A DNA stretch of 64,000 nt, from NCBI GenBank assembly GCA_949825045.1, contig OX463818.1:28846906-28910905 (forward strand), given 5' to 3'. The notes beneath the pieces are model-generated. The model ran no database searches and was not told where the DNA came from. It saw nothing but the letters and a program-made list of their open reading frames with translations. The position numbers were made by a program, and so were the translations under genes. Of the stretch, positions 10,860 through 22,408 are shown piece after piece. Source of the DNA: Argyresthia goedartella (lineage: Eukaryota > Arthropoda > Insecta > Lepidoptera > Argyresthiidae). Each line of letters opens with the position of its first letter. Within the stretch, counting starts at the first letter, position 1.

Positions 10860-11871
10860 CTGTGGGTGCTGTTGGCCAGACGAGTCCAAACACAACAGCT
10901 CGCTATGGGCACCACAACAGAATCTGCACAAACGCCGCACGAAATCGTGCGCGTACAGTCTCTTGCCAAGTGCGGACATAGGCACAGGAAAAACCAGCCT
11001 CGTTGCTTAGTCATCTGACGCCGTCCTTGAACTCTTAAGTTCCCTAAAATTATCGCAGTTGGCCACGACATGCTCACTCTTCCTACAACATTTAAAATTT
11101 TCATTATCATGGGTCATTGGACTAACCGTCCCATATGATTGTCCATTTCTGTCCTCTCTCCTCGTCGGAAGGCCCTTGCTCATAGCACCCCCAGTGGCTC
11201 TCTGTGGTTCCGTAAGGTGAGTGACCGACAAACCCATATTTTTCGCTCGATGTGACTCTTCTTCCAAGAATTCAACTAACTCGGAGAATGCAGGCAGGTC
11301 CTCGGCCGACTTCCCATGCGACTGTTCGAAACGAGTAAGCACAGCGAGTAAGTATAGCAATAAATACGACCATTCGCCGACCGGGAGTCCAAGATTCTCA
11401 GATGCCTTTGTGACCGACAATATCGGATTCCACACGTCCGTTTTTATTGTGCTAATCTGAGTCACAATTGGGATGCTAAATAACCGGTTTAATTGAGCAT
11501 CAGCTAATATCCGTTATTATGGTAGCGTCGAATCAAAAGCTGCCTGGCAGTCTCATAATTCCCATCTGTAACAGCTAAATGTGCGGCTAATTCCTTCGCC
11601 TCGCCTCTTAAAGCTGCCAGAAGCTGCGCCATTTTGATGGATATTGTAATATCAGACCTGAAATGCTTCACCGACCAGCTCCAAGCTTTCTCCGAATGTC
11701 GGCAGCTCTTTGTGCTATGTCGTTCGACATTTTCAAACATTGGTCGATATTGTCTGATAATTTCTATAACTTCACCTGTAATGCCTTTTTCACCAATTCG
11801 GCGCGCTCGTGGATGGATGTAATCCACCGTAGTTCCTTGCTTACAGACGCCTGCAGATCCTTCAACGACAT
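10860..11871 (-). pseudogene. BEL/Pao A gag, frameshifted
   Basis: The start is the ATG at 11871 (MSLKDLQASVSKELRW), the usual opening of BEL gag. The conserved gag core follows: 'MAQLLAALRGEAKELAAHL...NYETARQLLIRRY' then, after a one-base slip near 11510, 'ILADAQLNRLFSIP' and 'SENLGLPVGEWSYLLLYLLAVLTRFEQ'. Zinc-binding remnants are 'CCRKSEHVVANC' (about 11080) and 'CRFCCGAHSELLCLDSSGQ' (about 10900) in different frames. Gag would form the particle and bind RNA. A paralogous copy lies at 51340-52024. Confidence 0.8.
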
Positions 11872-12299
11872 ATTGCAGAACAATAGTTACAATTTACAAA
11901 AAACTTAAATGTTCCCTTGATCCCTTCAATTTGTCCTCTGCCCAAAGGAACCCTAAAATATAACCAAGCTAATGTTTAGTCCGAAAAATTATGAAAATTA
12001 AGTTTTCATTCAATGTTTACAGCTATGAGAACAATACACACCTACGGGTGGGTCCACAAATAAATGTATCTACAGTTAACTTATGGTCCAACATTACTAC
12101 AATTTTACTCAAAACATATAACAAGCCCACAATGTCTAACTATTAAGTTATAAGCTGTTAGATTGTTCTCAACAAAACAGCTGCACTGCGAGGTGAACCA
12201 AGTTCAAAGTTCAATGACCAGACTATGTTACGTACTAATGAGCTCACCAAATATCTCTTAAAGGTACACTTTTGAGGGCTTATTTACAATCTTGTTACA

Positions 12300-12938
12300 C
12301 TGTACTTTCATTTCAGACAAGGGGCCCATAGCTAGTAGAAACACTCGTCCGACCTTGATAGAGGTCAGATCTGTCGGCCACAAACTTTTTATCTAAAGAT
12401 ACCTTGGGTATGTGTCCAGCTGTGGTGACGACCTCCTTCCCAGCAAGTTTCGCTGAAGGAGGTTCTCTGCATCTCCTTGCCAACAGCAAGTGACACACTG
12501 TTCCACTTAGTTCTAAAAGCACGGACCTCCCGGGAGGTTTCCAACGCACGTGCGACACTTATACCATTATTCTAACAAGCCTGGTTCCCCGTGGAACTCA
12601 ATGTTCTCACGCTACTGGTATCGGGCCAGAGTGGCATCTCCGTGTAGATCGTCCAACACACGCGATAATTCGATCTGGCTAAATTATATCATCGAATGCA
12701 CTGGCAATGACGCGGAGTCACAATATTAACTATCAAACACCCGTTTTGGGAATGGATTGATCTAATATTACTTGATTTCCATTACAATTGTCCAAATTCA
12801 CTCGACATTATTGCTGGGCCACCCAATCGAGACAAAAATGTATTGACAGTGACAGCTAACTTCAAACCGTCATTTAGACATACCGAGAAAAAAATGTGCG
12901 TACCGAATCGCACAACTTACTGAGTTCGATTTGGAACA
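12300..12938 (-). repeat. BEL/Pao A: 5' LTR and leader region
   Basis: Starts at 12938 with tgttccaaatcg. The leader between here and gag (about 11990-12310) is clearly homologous to 52220-52570 beside BEL copy C (shared 'gtccacaaataaat', 'gttcaaagttcaatga', 'cttttgagggctta'-like blocks). The inner LTR boundary and primer site could not be placed. Confidence 0.5.
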
Positions 12939-13972
12939 CGTTAAATACTGAAACCCTCAAAAGTGAGAAGAATGACGACATATCGTAGATTTGTCGTTAA
13001 TATTCTTTGTTATACTTATATGTTTATATTATAGCCTCATGCAACAAAGATTTTAACGAGATCGATCTATCGATGAAAAAATAAATATGTAGGCATTGAG
13101 TTACTATTACAAGCGTATGGAGACGCTTTCTCAAACAAAAAACGTGTTTCAACTTCATGACAGGGGCGAGCGGAGGGCGCGGCGAGATAGTACACCGCAG
13201 AAGTGTCACTTCTTTTGTATTGTACCTACCTAAAAGTCATTGTGGTCGGAACGGCCTGAGCTATTTTTACCCGACTACAGCGAAGCGAAAAAGAGAAGGG
13301 TAATGTGTTTGACCTTTATGTACGTCTGTGTGTCTGACCGTAGATACAATTGACCCTCAGAGAATAGTGGTAACTGTTAGCCCGCCTTTGTGCTAGAGGA
13401 AATAACCTCCAATCATAATTTAATGATCAGATTTTGGTGGAATCTGACCACGGTCAATTGGATCTACGGATTTTAAGGTGCTATGGAGTTTTCAAAATTA
13501 TTCTGAGAATAGTGGTAACATGCCTTCGTGCTGTTGGCACTTAATGGTTACGAACCCCAATAATCTCAGATGACTAGATTATTAGTTATCTGAGATTTTT
13601 ATAGAAATCTCAGACTTTGCTTCCAAAAATGCATTTCTTTATTTACATATAAAAATGCACGGACAGTTGTCACTTTTGAGTAGATCTCTTTTGTCATTCT
13701 ATGATATCAGCGAATCATGGCGGCCATATGGCGCGTTGACATGAATTAAAAATGATTTGCAAAAATCCAGAAAGCTTGCATGTGGAAAGTCACTCCTTTA
13801 CTATTATTTAATTTGCCAGTGAAGTTTGTGCAGTACCTTTAGTACATATCTATGTAACCCTTGCCACTCCAATGCTTCGAGCTGTTGCAGCCGCTTAGCA
13901 CAGACTGAGCGCGTTTGAGTCAATTTACTTAAATGTGTTTTAAAATAAATCAAGCCGAAGCGTCTACTCAGG
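12939..13972. other. Non-coding with repeat fragments
   Basis: At 13257-13330 'cccgactacagcgaagcgaaaaagagaaggg...tgtgtttgac' looks like a common lepidopteran repeat. The phrase 'agaatagtggtaac' occurs twice (13363 and 13505). 'aatctcagat' at 13561 faces 'atctgagatt' at 13588. No gene is supported; the minus-strand frame at 13804-13989 is unrecognised. Confidence 0.5.
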
Positions 13973-13977
13973 TATTT

Positions 13978-14220
13978 TGCCATAGGCAATTATAAGGAGA
14001 GCGACATCTTCGGGAGTAAAGTAAAAGGCTTGAGATGCGCGTAAATACGAGACTAGACTAGACTAATTTATTATAGGATATACTAAGGTTATATACAACT
14101 TACTACGAAACTACGCGATGAATATAAATATACCTTATCTGGGACGGTCGTCAACTTATCTTAACATTACGTGGAAATAGATATTTCCGCATATCTGTGG
14201 CGGGCGTATGTGCCGGCACA
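13978..14220 (-). repeat. 3' LTR of the non-autonomous element
   Basis: 243 bp. It begins (minus strand) at 14220 with tgtgccggcacatacgcc and ends at 13978. It has about 16 bp near its start that the other LTR lacks. Confidence 0.9.
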
Positions 14221-14235
14221 GATACTCCCCCCTTT
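14221..14235 (-). other. Polypurine tract
   Basis: Minus strand aaaggggggagtatc lies directly against the LTR start TGTGCC. This is the usual site where plus-strand DNA synthesis is primed. Confidence 0.8.
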
Positions 14236-15341
14236 AGGGAAAAAAATAAATGAATGTACTTATAACAATGGAAAAAATCTAAGTTAGATAACATAACAAA
14301 CTTATATCAACTGCAATAATAACTAGTAGTATTTTAATAAACATAAAACCAGATCTTAATTGTGCATACTTTAACTTAATCTATTTTTATATATAAGGAA
14401 AGTTATTGTTAAATAAAACTAGACAGTAATAGAGCATATTTCAACTTAATCTAAAGGTAACTCTTACACGAATTAGGAAAATAAAGGAACTACGGTTATG
14501 TGAATTCCTCATAAGTTTAAAGAATAACATAATATTTACCTACAGGCGAGTCTTGTGTCTGGCCGCACACTACATAAAATAAACTTAAAACTGGAAAACA
14601 GAAAATCACTAGGATAATGGGGCTTCGCGGTTAGTAAACAAACCAAACCTATAACCTGGAAAAGACCCGCAGGAGAGTCGTCTGATGCTGCAGCCGCACA
14701 TGTTTTTCAGGAATCGATGAGTCAATTTACATCGCACGTCGTTGAAGTTGTAATCACTGTTTGTTTATAATTGCGATCGTACCTACACAAGGATGATTGT
14801 GCTGAATCAGCGTCAGCATTAAATCTGTAACCTTGGCTGTAGGCAGTCAATGATCTCGTACGTCATATGTACGTGCGTGCTCTTCACTCTTCAGTGAATA
14901 TTAAGTTGTCGATTGATGAAATTTGTGTGCCTAAAAACCTTGGGATTTGGCAACATAGGGCACATCTTGTACACCAATCGTATATATATATATATATATC
15001 TCTCTTTTCAGTGATTTGATTATTCTTCGTGCGATGTTCTTCCTGGATGATTTTAATATTTGTTGAATTAGGTATATCGATGATGTTTCAATACTCTTCT
15101 AGGGGCTGAAACGGCTTCCTATGTCTTGAACTTGAAAAAACTGCTTGCTGTGAATGAATTTGCCGACGCGTTCGTTTCTGCTGGTGCGAGCTCCATTTTG
15201 ATAAATCAGCAGTCGGCTGACTATCGGTTCATTATTCTTGCGGTATCTTGAGTTCGATGCGGGAAATCTTCAGTTGAAATCTTTTGGCTTCTGGTCCGTC
15301 ATGGCTTGCTTGATGTCGTCTTGGTTTGGGTGGGGTCTTAA

Positions 15342-15470
15342 TTATGGATTTCTGCAGCGTGGTTTGAAATAGGTATGCAGAAGTCGGGGCTCGGCGATCT
15401 TGGACGAAGTGCTTCTTGCTTGCACTTCTAAGGTGGCAGCACACGGAGTTTTCTTCGCGGCAGGGTCCAT
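15342..15470 (-). CDS. Short gag-like ORF of the non-autonomous element (42 aa)
   Basis: It starts at the ATG at 15470, about 50 bases inside the 5' LTR (MDPAAKKTPCAATLEVQARS), and ends at 15342. An overlapping frame (15232-15444) continues for 70 codons with similar basic composition. It could be the relic of a gag N-terminus, kept perhaps because the RNA around it carries packaging signals. No domain is recognised. Confidence 0.35.
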   Translation of the reverse strand: MDPAAKKTPCAATLEVQARSTSSKIAEPRLLHTYFKPRCRNP

Positions 15471-15497
15471 GCTGCTACTACTGAAGGTTGCTGATGT

Positions 15498-15518
15498 TCA
15501 AAAGTCGGGTCACCACTT
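15498..15518 (-). other. Candidate primer binding site
   Basis: Just inside the 5' LTR the minus strand reads aagtggtgacccgactt. A 'TGGTGACCCGAC' start is typical of tRNA-primed LTR elements. I cannot name the tRNA. Confidence 0.6.
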
Positions 15519-15745
15519 TGCCAGAGGCAATTATAAGGAGAGCGACATCTTCGGGGGTAAAGTAAAAGGCTTGAGATGCGCGCAAATACGAGACTAGACT
15601 AGACTTATTTATTGTAGGATATACTAAGGTTATATACAACTTACTACGAAACTACGTGATGAATATAAATATACCTTATCTGTGACGGTCGTCAACTTAT
15701 CTTAACATTACGTGGAAATAGATATTTCCGCATACATACGGCACA
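15519..15745 (-). repeat. 5' LTR of the non-autonomous element
   Basis: 227 bp, reading tgtgccgtatgtatgcgg from 15745 to ...ggca at 15519. It matches 13978-14220 nearly base for base apart from one gap. Confidence 0.9.
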
Positions 15746-15964
15746 TATTTAAATACTCAAAGTCCGTAGGACGATTGTCGTAAAAAGACGTTACAAATTC
15801 GCTTCAGATAAAAATATGTATGGGCAATCACCGATGTTCTTTATTGTGTTGGTTAGTTAGTTTTGTCGCCTTCGGAATTCCACTGGGTGTTCAGAATATA
15901 TCATTAGCAGCATGATTGACTTTGACATTTTAACGGGTTGAAATTTTGAACTTTATGCCATGGT

Positions 15965-16480
15965 AATAGAATTCAAAACCTATTCAATTCAATTCAATTC
16001 AAGTCTTTATTTGTCAGCAAACACGCTACATGTAGGTTTTATATAATACATAAATACGGACAAGCGTGTAGCACCATTATATGGTATACAAATATAATGA
16101 TTTAAAATTAGAAGCTATATTATTTACAAAATTTATTATACAATGTCAAGAATTTAAGATGTCATTATTGGATTTGAAATTCATTATGGTTTAAAGAAAT
16201 CATTTATACTGTATATACATTTTTTAACCAACCAGTTAGAAAGCGCTTTGTCGAATCTATTTTCTGGGAGAGAACTTATGTCTTTCGGCAGGGAATTAAA
16301 TATTTTTATTGCCATGTAATGACTATTTCGTCTATCAAGCTCGAGTCTAACTTTAGGATAGGTTAACGTTTTATGCCTCACTGTTCTTTTATTTTCATTA
16401 TTATGCATTTAAAATAGCTCCAGGTTTCTCTTAACAAATTTACAGACTTCAAGAATATAAATGCCTATAAACCTATAAAG
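15965..16480 (-). mobile_element. 5'-truncated LINE fragment with (attga)n tail
   Basis: The minus-strand frame 16184-16408 gives the end of a LINE ORF2: 'MAIKIFNSLPKDISSLPENRFDKALSNWLVKKCIYSINDFF'. The residues just upstream (ending 'VCKFVKRNLELF') continue in the same family. The 3' end carries gaattgaattgaattg (15978-16000), the short-repeat tail used by CR1/jockey-like LINEs. The breakpoint is near 16480. Confidence 0.75.
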
Positions 16481-16612
16481 GCCTTTTGGGTACCCAGAGA
16501 ACCCAAAGTCAATCAACGGGTTAGTAATGTTTAGGAAACGAATTCTTGTGGATGGAAACGTCGAAATATCCTCGACAACGATTGCGTATAAGTAAAAAGT
16601 AATTATAAGCAA

Positions 16613-18990
16613 ATTTAAAGAGAATTTTATATGAAAAACGATGCGTCACAGGAATTTTTGTGGTGTAACAAAATTTCCTAAGATGCATTGTTTTCGAGAT
16701 GTAAACAAAAAAGGGACCTTCTTTGCGTAGCTAAGTGATTGTCAAAATAAAATAACAAGGACCACCGACATAAAATATCCATTATTTCTATCAAATATAT
16801 CACACAAGACTACTTACTAGATAAAAGTATTTTTTTATTGGCTGGTGAATCTGAAAAACACAGAAAGTTATGATGTGAAACGAATGAATATAAGAGAGGT
16901 AAAATATTTCGGTCAAATTAAGTATATTGCTAATGAAATGTCATTACATTTCATTAGCTGACAAAATTGAGGAGTGATAGTTACATAAATTTATAAACTA
17001 TGGTTTCAAATTTAAAATGCGACAATATATTAATCACTATAGATAAGTATAGAATGACATTTCATTAGCTGACAAATTTGAGGAGTGATAGTACTCATAA
17101 ATATGAAAAAAATGGTTTCAAATAAAAAATAAATAAATTGCGTACATTATTAACTATATACAAGATTTTTAGCAAAAACTTGGTAAAATAATGCAGTTCC
17201 TTTATTTATTAAGGAAAGAAGGGTATATAGTAAAGTAAAAATTTATGACCTCCTCTCCGGGCGTCACCTGCCCATGACCCCAAAAGTGTCCCGAAGTGTG
17301 GTGTTTTACAGTTTTAAAGAAATTCCTACACGATACATGAAAAGTGTGCAACAAGGAAATTATCTTTGATAATTTCACTATTGTAATATGATTTTTCTAA
17401 ATATTAATGGATTTCCCTTGCTAAAAGATTAGTTTTCTCAAAAAAAAACTGCAATATCACTTAAATATGTATGACAACAGTAAAAAATTGAATATGCTCT
17501 TAAAAAGAGGCATAATTTATTTCTTAACTCTTCAATTTCACGTTCAGCGTAATTATATTTTGAAAATGAAAATCATTCGCCATAATTAAAGATACGGCCT
17601 TTAAAGCCGCTAAATTCCTGACTTTGCTTGATAGTCGCAAGGGTAAAATCAAAACCTATACGGTGCTTTTCGTTGACCTAGAATCATGAAATTTGGCAAA
17701 AAGTAAGGTCAAATAAAGGAAAAAACCAAAAACCGCAAATTATTATTTACTGTATAAAGACATATTCGATGGGTTACTGTGGCAATATTTCAAGACAACT
17801 AAATTTTATAATGTTAATGTTTCGTGGCGGAAACTGTGATAACGCTTTTGTGTGTAAAATAGATGTTTTGTATAGGAAAATGGCAGGCTTCCCGGGCGTC
17901 TCGTACTGCAATAAGATCATCATATTATGTTACGATATTTACAATGATGAATTCTTTAAACGAGGTTTTTTTAAACCTGGCATAAACGTGAAATCGTAAG
18001 ATAATTTTTACTCAGATTTTCAGGTTATAGTTTTCTTATTCAAATATTTTAGGGATCTATACGTCTTGTATTGTATCATCAATTCATCATTGACTAAATT
18101 ATAATCTATGACCAAAACTTTTTTACTTCATCCATTTTATTGTCTTGTCACGCTATGCCAGCCTAGCCCATATTACAAGTATATAGGACGATCGATTATA
18201 GGTGGTGGATTATGAGATAGTGTTTAATTCCCAGAGCTGTATTGCTTTACCGTGTATACTTGTACGAGTATCATCATGGCCCAGCCCATATCGCGTTCTG
18301 TATCTATTTTAATTACGTTTAAAATTGATAAATTAGGAAAATGAGTTGATTTAAAAACAAGTGCGAGTCGGACTTGCGCACGAAGGGTTCCGTACCACCA
18401 CACAATAGTATTTAGGTTTCTTGCATAAGTTATCTTTAATTTTCCTGTGTGTTTAGAATGTTGTTTACAAAATTATTTGTGCGGAAATTTCATATTCCAT
18501 GTATGTAACTAGGTGAATTTATAAGTTCGTATGTGGTGTGACATTTTTCATGTAATATTGAAGTATGGCTCTATATTACTCGTATCCGGGTAAAGGCCCT
18601 TGCTCCTCGGTGGGACATTAATGAGCTACATTATTAATATATATTATTGAATTAAAGAACTATATTTCATAATTCTTGAGGGAGTAATGACCTATTTTAC
18701 ATTATTTTTATAAATTTGTACGATTCCACCGTGCATCGTCAGATATTTTAAAGTCAGCTTTAATTTATATTATTTTTCTCATAATTTTGTAAGTCAGATT
18801 TATCGATCAGTTCACTTTCGTCTATCAATAAGTGCCTACCAATTGTAATAATTACAAATAAAGTGATTAATCAAGTTATCACTATTATAATTAAAATTTA
18901 CTGCATTAGAAGCAGAAGGGGAAAACAGGAAAATGCAGTTTATAAGTCGTATAACAATCAACCTTCTGCATCATAGCCCTCAAAAACGGA
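16613..18990. other. Non-coding DNA with repeat fragments
   Basis: No gene is supported over 2.4 kb. Contained pieces: a partial duplication at 16929-17110; a common repeat at about 17580-17740 ('agaatcatgaaatttggca'); the start of the lepidopteran 'gtgcgagtcggacttgcgcacgaagggttccgtacc' repeat at 18360-18400; and at 18480-18545 a segment related to 54150-54200 and 55060-55120. The 76-codon frame at 17769-17999 has no recognisable feature. Confidence 0.5.
16929..17110. repeat. Partial tandem duplication with a 12-bp perfect dyad
   Basis: catttcattagctgacaaa(a/t)ttgaggagtgatag occurs at 16947 and 17054, followed in both by a similar 'ggtttcaaat' segment, about 107 bp apart. The first copy is preceded by its own inverse: gctaatgaaatg (16929-16940) faces catttcattagc (16947-16958) with a 6-base loop. 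Confidence 0.75.
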
Positions 18991-18999
18991 CTACGTTAC

Positions 19000-20165
19000 A
19001 GGCAGTACTACTCAAGCAACAACGCTGCTTCGAATAATCAATCAAGAAATCAGATGAAATTTCCTGTTTGCTCTCAAGATCACGGGATCGATTATTGCCC
19101 ACAGTTCAGAGGAATGGATCCTGAAAACAATTACAGTCTATATTCAAATAAAGGGAAAGATTCTTCATCAACCTGCCTTGCAATGCCTTGAATGTAATGG
19201 CTATCATAACACCATTCTACATGACGCTTTCAAGAATCAAACCTAAAGAAATATGCCGCTCGGAACCTAACAGTGGACTAAGAACAGTGGACTAAGAATA
19301 CGCATGTTGCGCAACAGTTATGCGAGAATACTCAAAAAGCGTCAGATAACAAGGTTGTGCTAGCGACAACGTTGTCAAAAGTACAAGATTGCCACGGCGT
19401 TCGACGTACTTTGCGCGCGCTCATAGATCAAGGCTCACGAGTGTCGTTGATAAGCAATCGAGCTACACAACTTCTGAAAAGTCACAAACAGTTTTGAAAA
19501 GGCGTTATTAATGGAATTGGCACTAACGACACAACATGTAAAAGCGCTATAAAAATATTATGCACTTCATTAAGGTGGTCCTTTGAAGTAGAAACGCTAA
19601 TTATGAAAATTTTGACAAGAAACTTACCCGACAATACCATCAGCAAACCATCATGGGCGTTCCTGGAAGGAATAGTATTAGCCGATCCACAATTTTACTT
19701 GAGAAATACCATTAACATACTCTTGGGCTCTAAAGTATACGCCAACATTATCCATAGCGGAGAACGAAAACAAGATTCATCACCATTAGCCCACGAAACA
19801 AGACTTGGATGTATGTATTAGAAGTATTCAAAGTCTGCATTTTAACGTTGTGCTGAATAATATATGTAGGTCCTCACAACAATTTTTGCAAAAAAGGACA
19901 TTCAAGGACCATCAAGAAATTTGACGGGGGAGTAAGATTGCATTAATTCCTATAAGTCTACAACAACAAGGTTGAGCGACGGGTGATATCAAGTGCGACT
20001 TCCTCTTAAGTCGACTGCCGAATCCGACTTAAGGCAGTCGAAAAAAAAACGCAATTTCAACAACTCGAACGGAAATTTTCGAAGCATAAAATTATTGCTT
20101 CGCTTTACAAAGAATTTGTGGACGAATACCTATCGCTAGGACATATAAAGAGAAAGGTTTAACAG
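19000..20165 (+). pseudogene. BEL/Pao retrotransposon B: gag end, protease, RT start
   Basis: Plus-strand fragments in changing frames. The gag zinc-finger end is 'CSQDHGIDYCPQFRG' then 'CNGYHNTILHDAF' (about 19055-19230). The protease-like domain of BEL pol is 'VVLATTLSKVQDCHGVRRTLRALIDQGSRVSLIS' (19351-19450), with the D-Q-G-S catalytic motif, continuing as 'ADPQFYLRNTINILLGSKVYANII' in the frame 19603-19821. The start of the RT region is 'FQQLERKFSKHK...LYKEFVDEYLSLGHI' (20060-20155). The sequence is then cut by the giant inverted repeat. It is broken by several stops and shifts, and no LTR was identified. Confidence 0.75.
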
Positions 20166-20385
20166 ACGCAAAATTGTAACGACGTACTGTTCTTTAGATC
20201 AGAAATTGTTGTCAGCAAATCGTAAAATCACTCGTATCGGTCATTATTACAATAAATATGTAAGTTAAGCAATTGTGCAGTTCTAACAAAACAAAAAAAT
20301 ATATTATTTTATTCCCGCCGTTACAAGGTTACGTTGTTGAATTTTGATCAGACGTCAAATGTTACCTATCAAATTGACCCGACTG
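20139..20385 (-). mobile_element. Truncated end of an IS630/Tc1-like transposon
   Basis: Minus strand from 20385: cagtcgggtcaatttgatag..., preceded by TA at 20386-20387. This is the same terminus and subterminal region as the element at 29181. Only about 245 bp remain; the left break joins BEL remnant B. Confidence 0.7.
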
Positions 20386-20659
20386 TAATTATCCCGCCTT
20401 CAGTGGCCATTTCGCCACATACTTGTATTTTAGTTAGAAATCATCTAGCTTATACTGATTCTGACTCGTCTGAGGGTGTATAAGAATTACTTTTGTATTA
20501 TTTTGTGTAAATAAATCGATTTAGGGTAGTTTTGCATTAATTATTTAATTAAATATTTTTTATATTTTTTTATATCCTCTCAAATCGTGGGATAGTCTCG
20601 AATCCTACTAGTATCAACAATTTACTGCTATTTGAGCTAAAATAAGTCTTTATAAATAA

Positions 20660-21745
20660 AAACATATTTTGTCCAGCTAGCATGTTCTAGACGAATCAGT
20701 GTGCGGCGAGATAAACATCGATATAACACCCGGTTCACTGGACTCCTGCTCCCTTAACTACTTAAACCGACTGGCTTTTCACGGCCTTCCAGCACAAGAT
20801 TTACCTATAAGAGACAACAGCTGCCTCGACCACATAATTATGACATCCCGCCTCCCCTCCCAAACCCTAATCCTTGACACCTACGCCACAGATCACCGCC
20901 CCACCCTTTTTGTCCTAGATTCAAACCCAATTCGTGATCATAGCGTATAATGTATTTTCATAGCTGTCACTATATTTGACGGTATTAAAACATTGAATCT
21001 ATTACCAATTTTATGTATATGTCACCGTAAGGTTGTCAAAATAGTTTGTTTATAATCTAACATTTTTTTTCTCGTTTGTTTACAAACTATTTATATATTG
21101 TAAACTGTACCGTACTGCTTACAATACGACGCTTTAGTTTATAATAAAACGGTTAGATTTTGAACAGGGGCCTAATTCCGGTACACAATGACAGCTTTGA
21201 TCCCTTTACTAAAAAAAACATTCAGACGGGAATCAATAAATTCTTTGAAGGCGGTTCGGACTGCCCCATCGGAGTTGATTTTTTTTCCCTTTCAAGAAGT
21301 TATCCAAATTTCGAAAAAAATGGTAATATATTGGATCAAGGTCTGGAGAGTACGGTGGATATTTACGACCTTGGCCACCACAAAATACACAACATTGGAT
21401 GAAGATTTCGAATTTTTTTATCTCACCACAATTCTATCAATATCTAATCCTGAGACCGCTACAAACACCCTCGTCACCAACTTATTATTTTTTTAAACTC
21501 AAAACACCATAATTACAACCATCTCAAAAAATAACAGAATTAGTAAAGCCTTGATGACACCCTGGATTTCACGCTGCATGCGTTACAGAAATAGACTTCA
21601 TGGCGCCCTGCCATACATAAAAACAATGTCGGCATATTCTTCATTAGAAAAACTAGCCATAACGGGAAGCTTTCGACCCAGAGCCCAAAACACATTGAAG
21701 AAACTCCAAGACGTGAAGAAACAATGTTTGAAATCAGCCCAGTGA
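20660..21745 (+). pseudogene. LINE endonuclease and linker fragment (left arm)
   Basis: The frame 20699-20950 contains 'GEINIDITPGSLDSCSLNYLNRL', 'RDNSCLDHIIMTSRLPSQT' and 'TYATDHRPTLFVL', the last conserved blocks of an apurinic-type LINE endonuclease (G-D-x-N and S/T-D-H). After an untranslatable stretch with a repeated 'tttgtttacaaactattta' block, 21551-21745 gives 'TPWISRCMRYRNRLHGAL', the linker before the RT. No RT follows because the arm ends. The same fragment lies inverted at 22860-24320. Confidence 0.7.
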
Positions 21746-22312
21746 AATAAAATATTCCTTTTATTATTCTCATATTTATCATTTTTATTTTATTTTAATC
21801 AATTCCCAAAATATACTATGACATTTTATAATATGAATTTGCCCTATAAATTTATTGATCACATTATATACAATGTGTCCGGCAGATCTATGCAAAGACT
21901 TAAACCGAAGTTACTACAGAATGAACCATTTGTGCCAAACATACATATGGCGAAGTCTTACCGTTAAATTTCCAGATTTTCATAGTTAAGAGATTATCAT
22001 TGCAAAACTTAACAATAAAATTGGATTATTTTACAATTGATTCTAATAAATCATTTAATAATCATTCTAATGAATCTTGATTTGTGCATCTGCTGCATCA
22101 GACTTGGTTTTTACAGACCATTGCAGAGCACGGCAAATTTTAATCAACAATAAAATAAGTATTTTTGGACCTAATTTAACAAAAACAAGTGAAATATTTT
22201 TATTTGCAAGTCTTTATAAAAAAAACTTAGTTAATAATCGTTCATTAAAGGTATTATTGACGTAGATACCTCACACATTCTTGAAGTTAGTCACAATTTA
22301 TTTATAATACTG

Positions 22313-22368
22313 TTTTTCTCCCTTAAACTGGTTAGTACGTCACTACTAACCAGTTGGAGGGAGAAAAA
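22313..22368. repeat. Strong hairpin in the palindrome spacer
   Basis: aactggttagta (22326-22337) faces tactaaccagtt (22344-22355) around the loop cgtcac. Pairing continues outward through ctccct/agggag and ttttt/aaaaa with two mismatches. It has no coding role and could be the subterminal dyad of a small DNA transposon. Confidence 0.8.
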
Positions 22369-22408
22369 TAAACTTTTTAGACAGCCTTTTTAATTAATTA
22401 AATGTATG

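Larger units (their letters stand above)
9338..12938 (-). mobile_element. BEL/Pao LTR retrotransposon A, heavily decayed
   Basis: On the minus strand the order is LTR start at 12938, leader, gag (from the ATG at 11871), zinc knuckles, a large deletion of protease and RT, an RNase H-end remnant (about 10080-10310), an integrase C-terminal remnant (about 9450-9730) and a second LTR start at 9338. The two LTR starts are related: both begin tgttc(c/g)aaa and share 'attcggtacgcac.ttt.ttctcggt'. They diverge after about 60 bp, so the copy is old. Many stops and shifts are present, and only short motifs identify the domains. Confidence 0.75.
13973..15750 (-). mobile_element. Complete non-autonomous LTR retrotransposon (1.77 kb)
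   Basis: Two LTRs (13978-14220 and 15519-15745) are more than 90% alike by eye and surround 1.3 kb without gag-pol. The LTR reads TGTGCCG...GGCA on the minus strand. Both ends are flanked by the same five bases TATTT (13973-13977 and 15746-15750), a target duplication of the size made by LTR-element integrases. A primer-site candidate and a polypurine tract sit exactly where expected for a minus-strand element. It would depend on proteins of another LTR element, so it is of TRIM/LARD type. Confidence 0.92.

Noticed and set aside
10469..11110. A 213-codon minus-strand frame as a real gene
   Set aside because: It lies in the decayed gag-pol region of BEL A. The recognisable gag zinc-finger residues are in other frames, so the open stretch is a by-product of GC-rich sequence.
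17769..17999. 76-codon plus-strand ORF as a gene
   Set aside because: No signal peptide, domain, splice context or repeat of the frame elsewhere.
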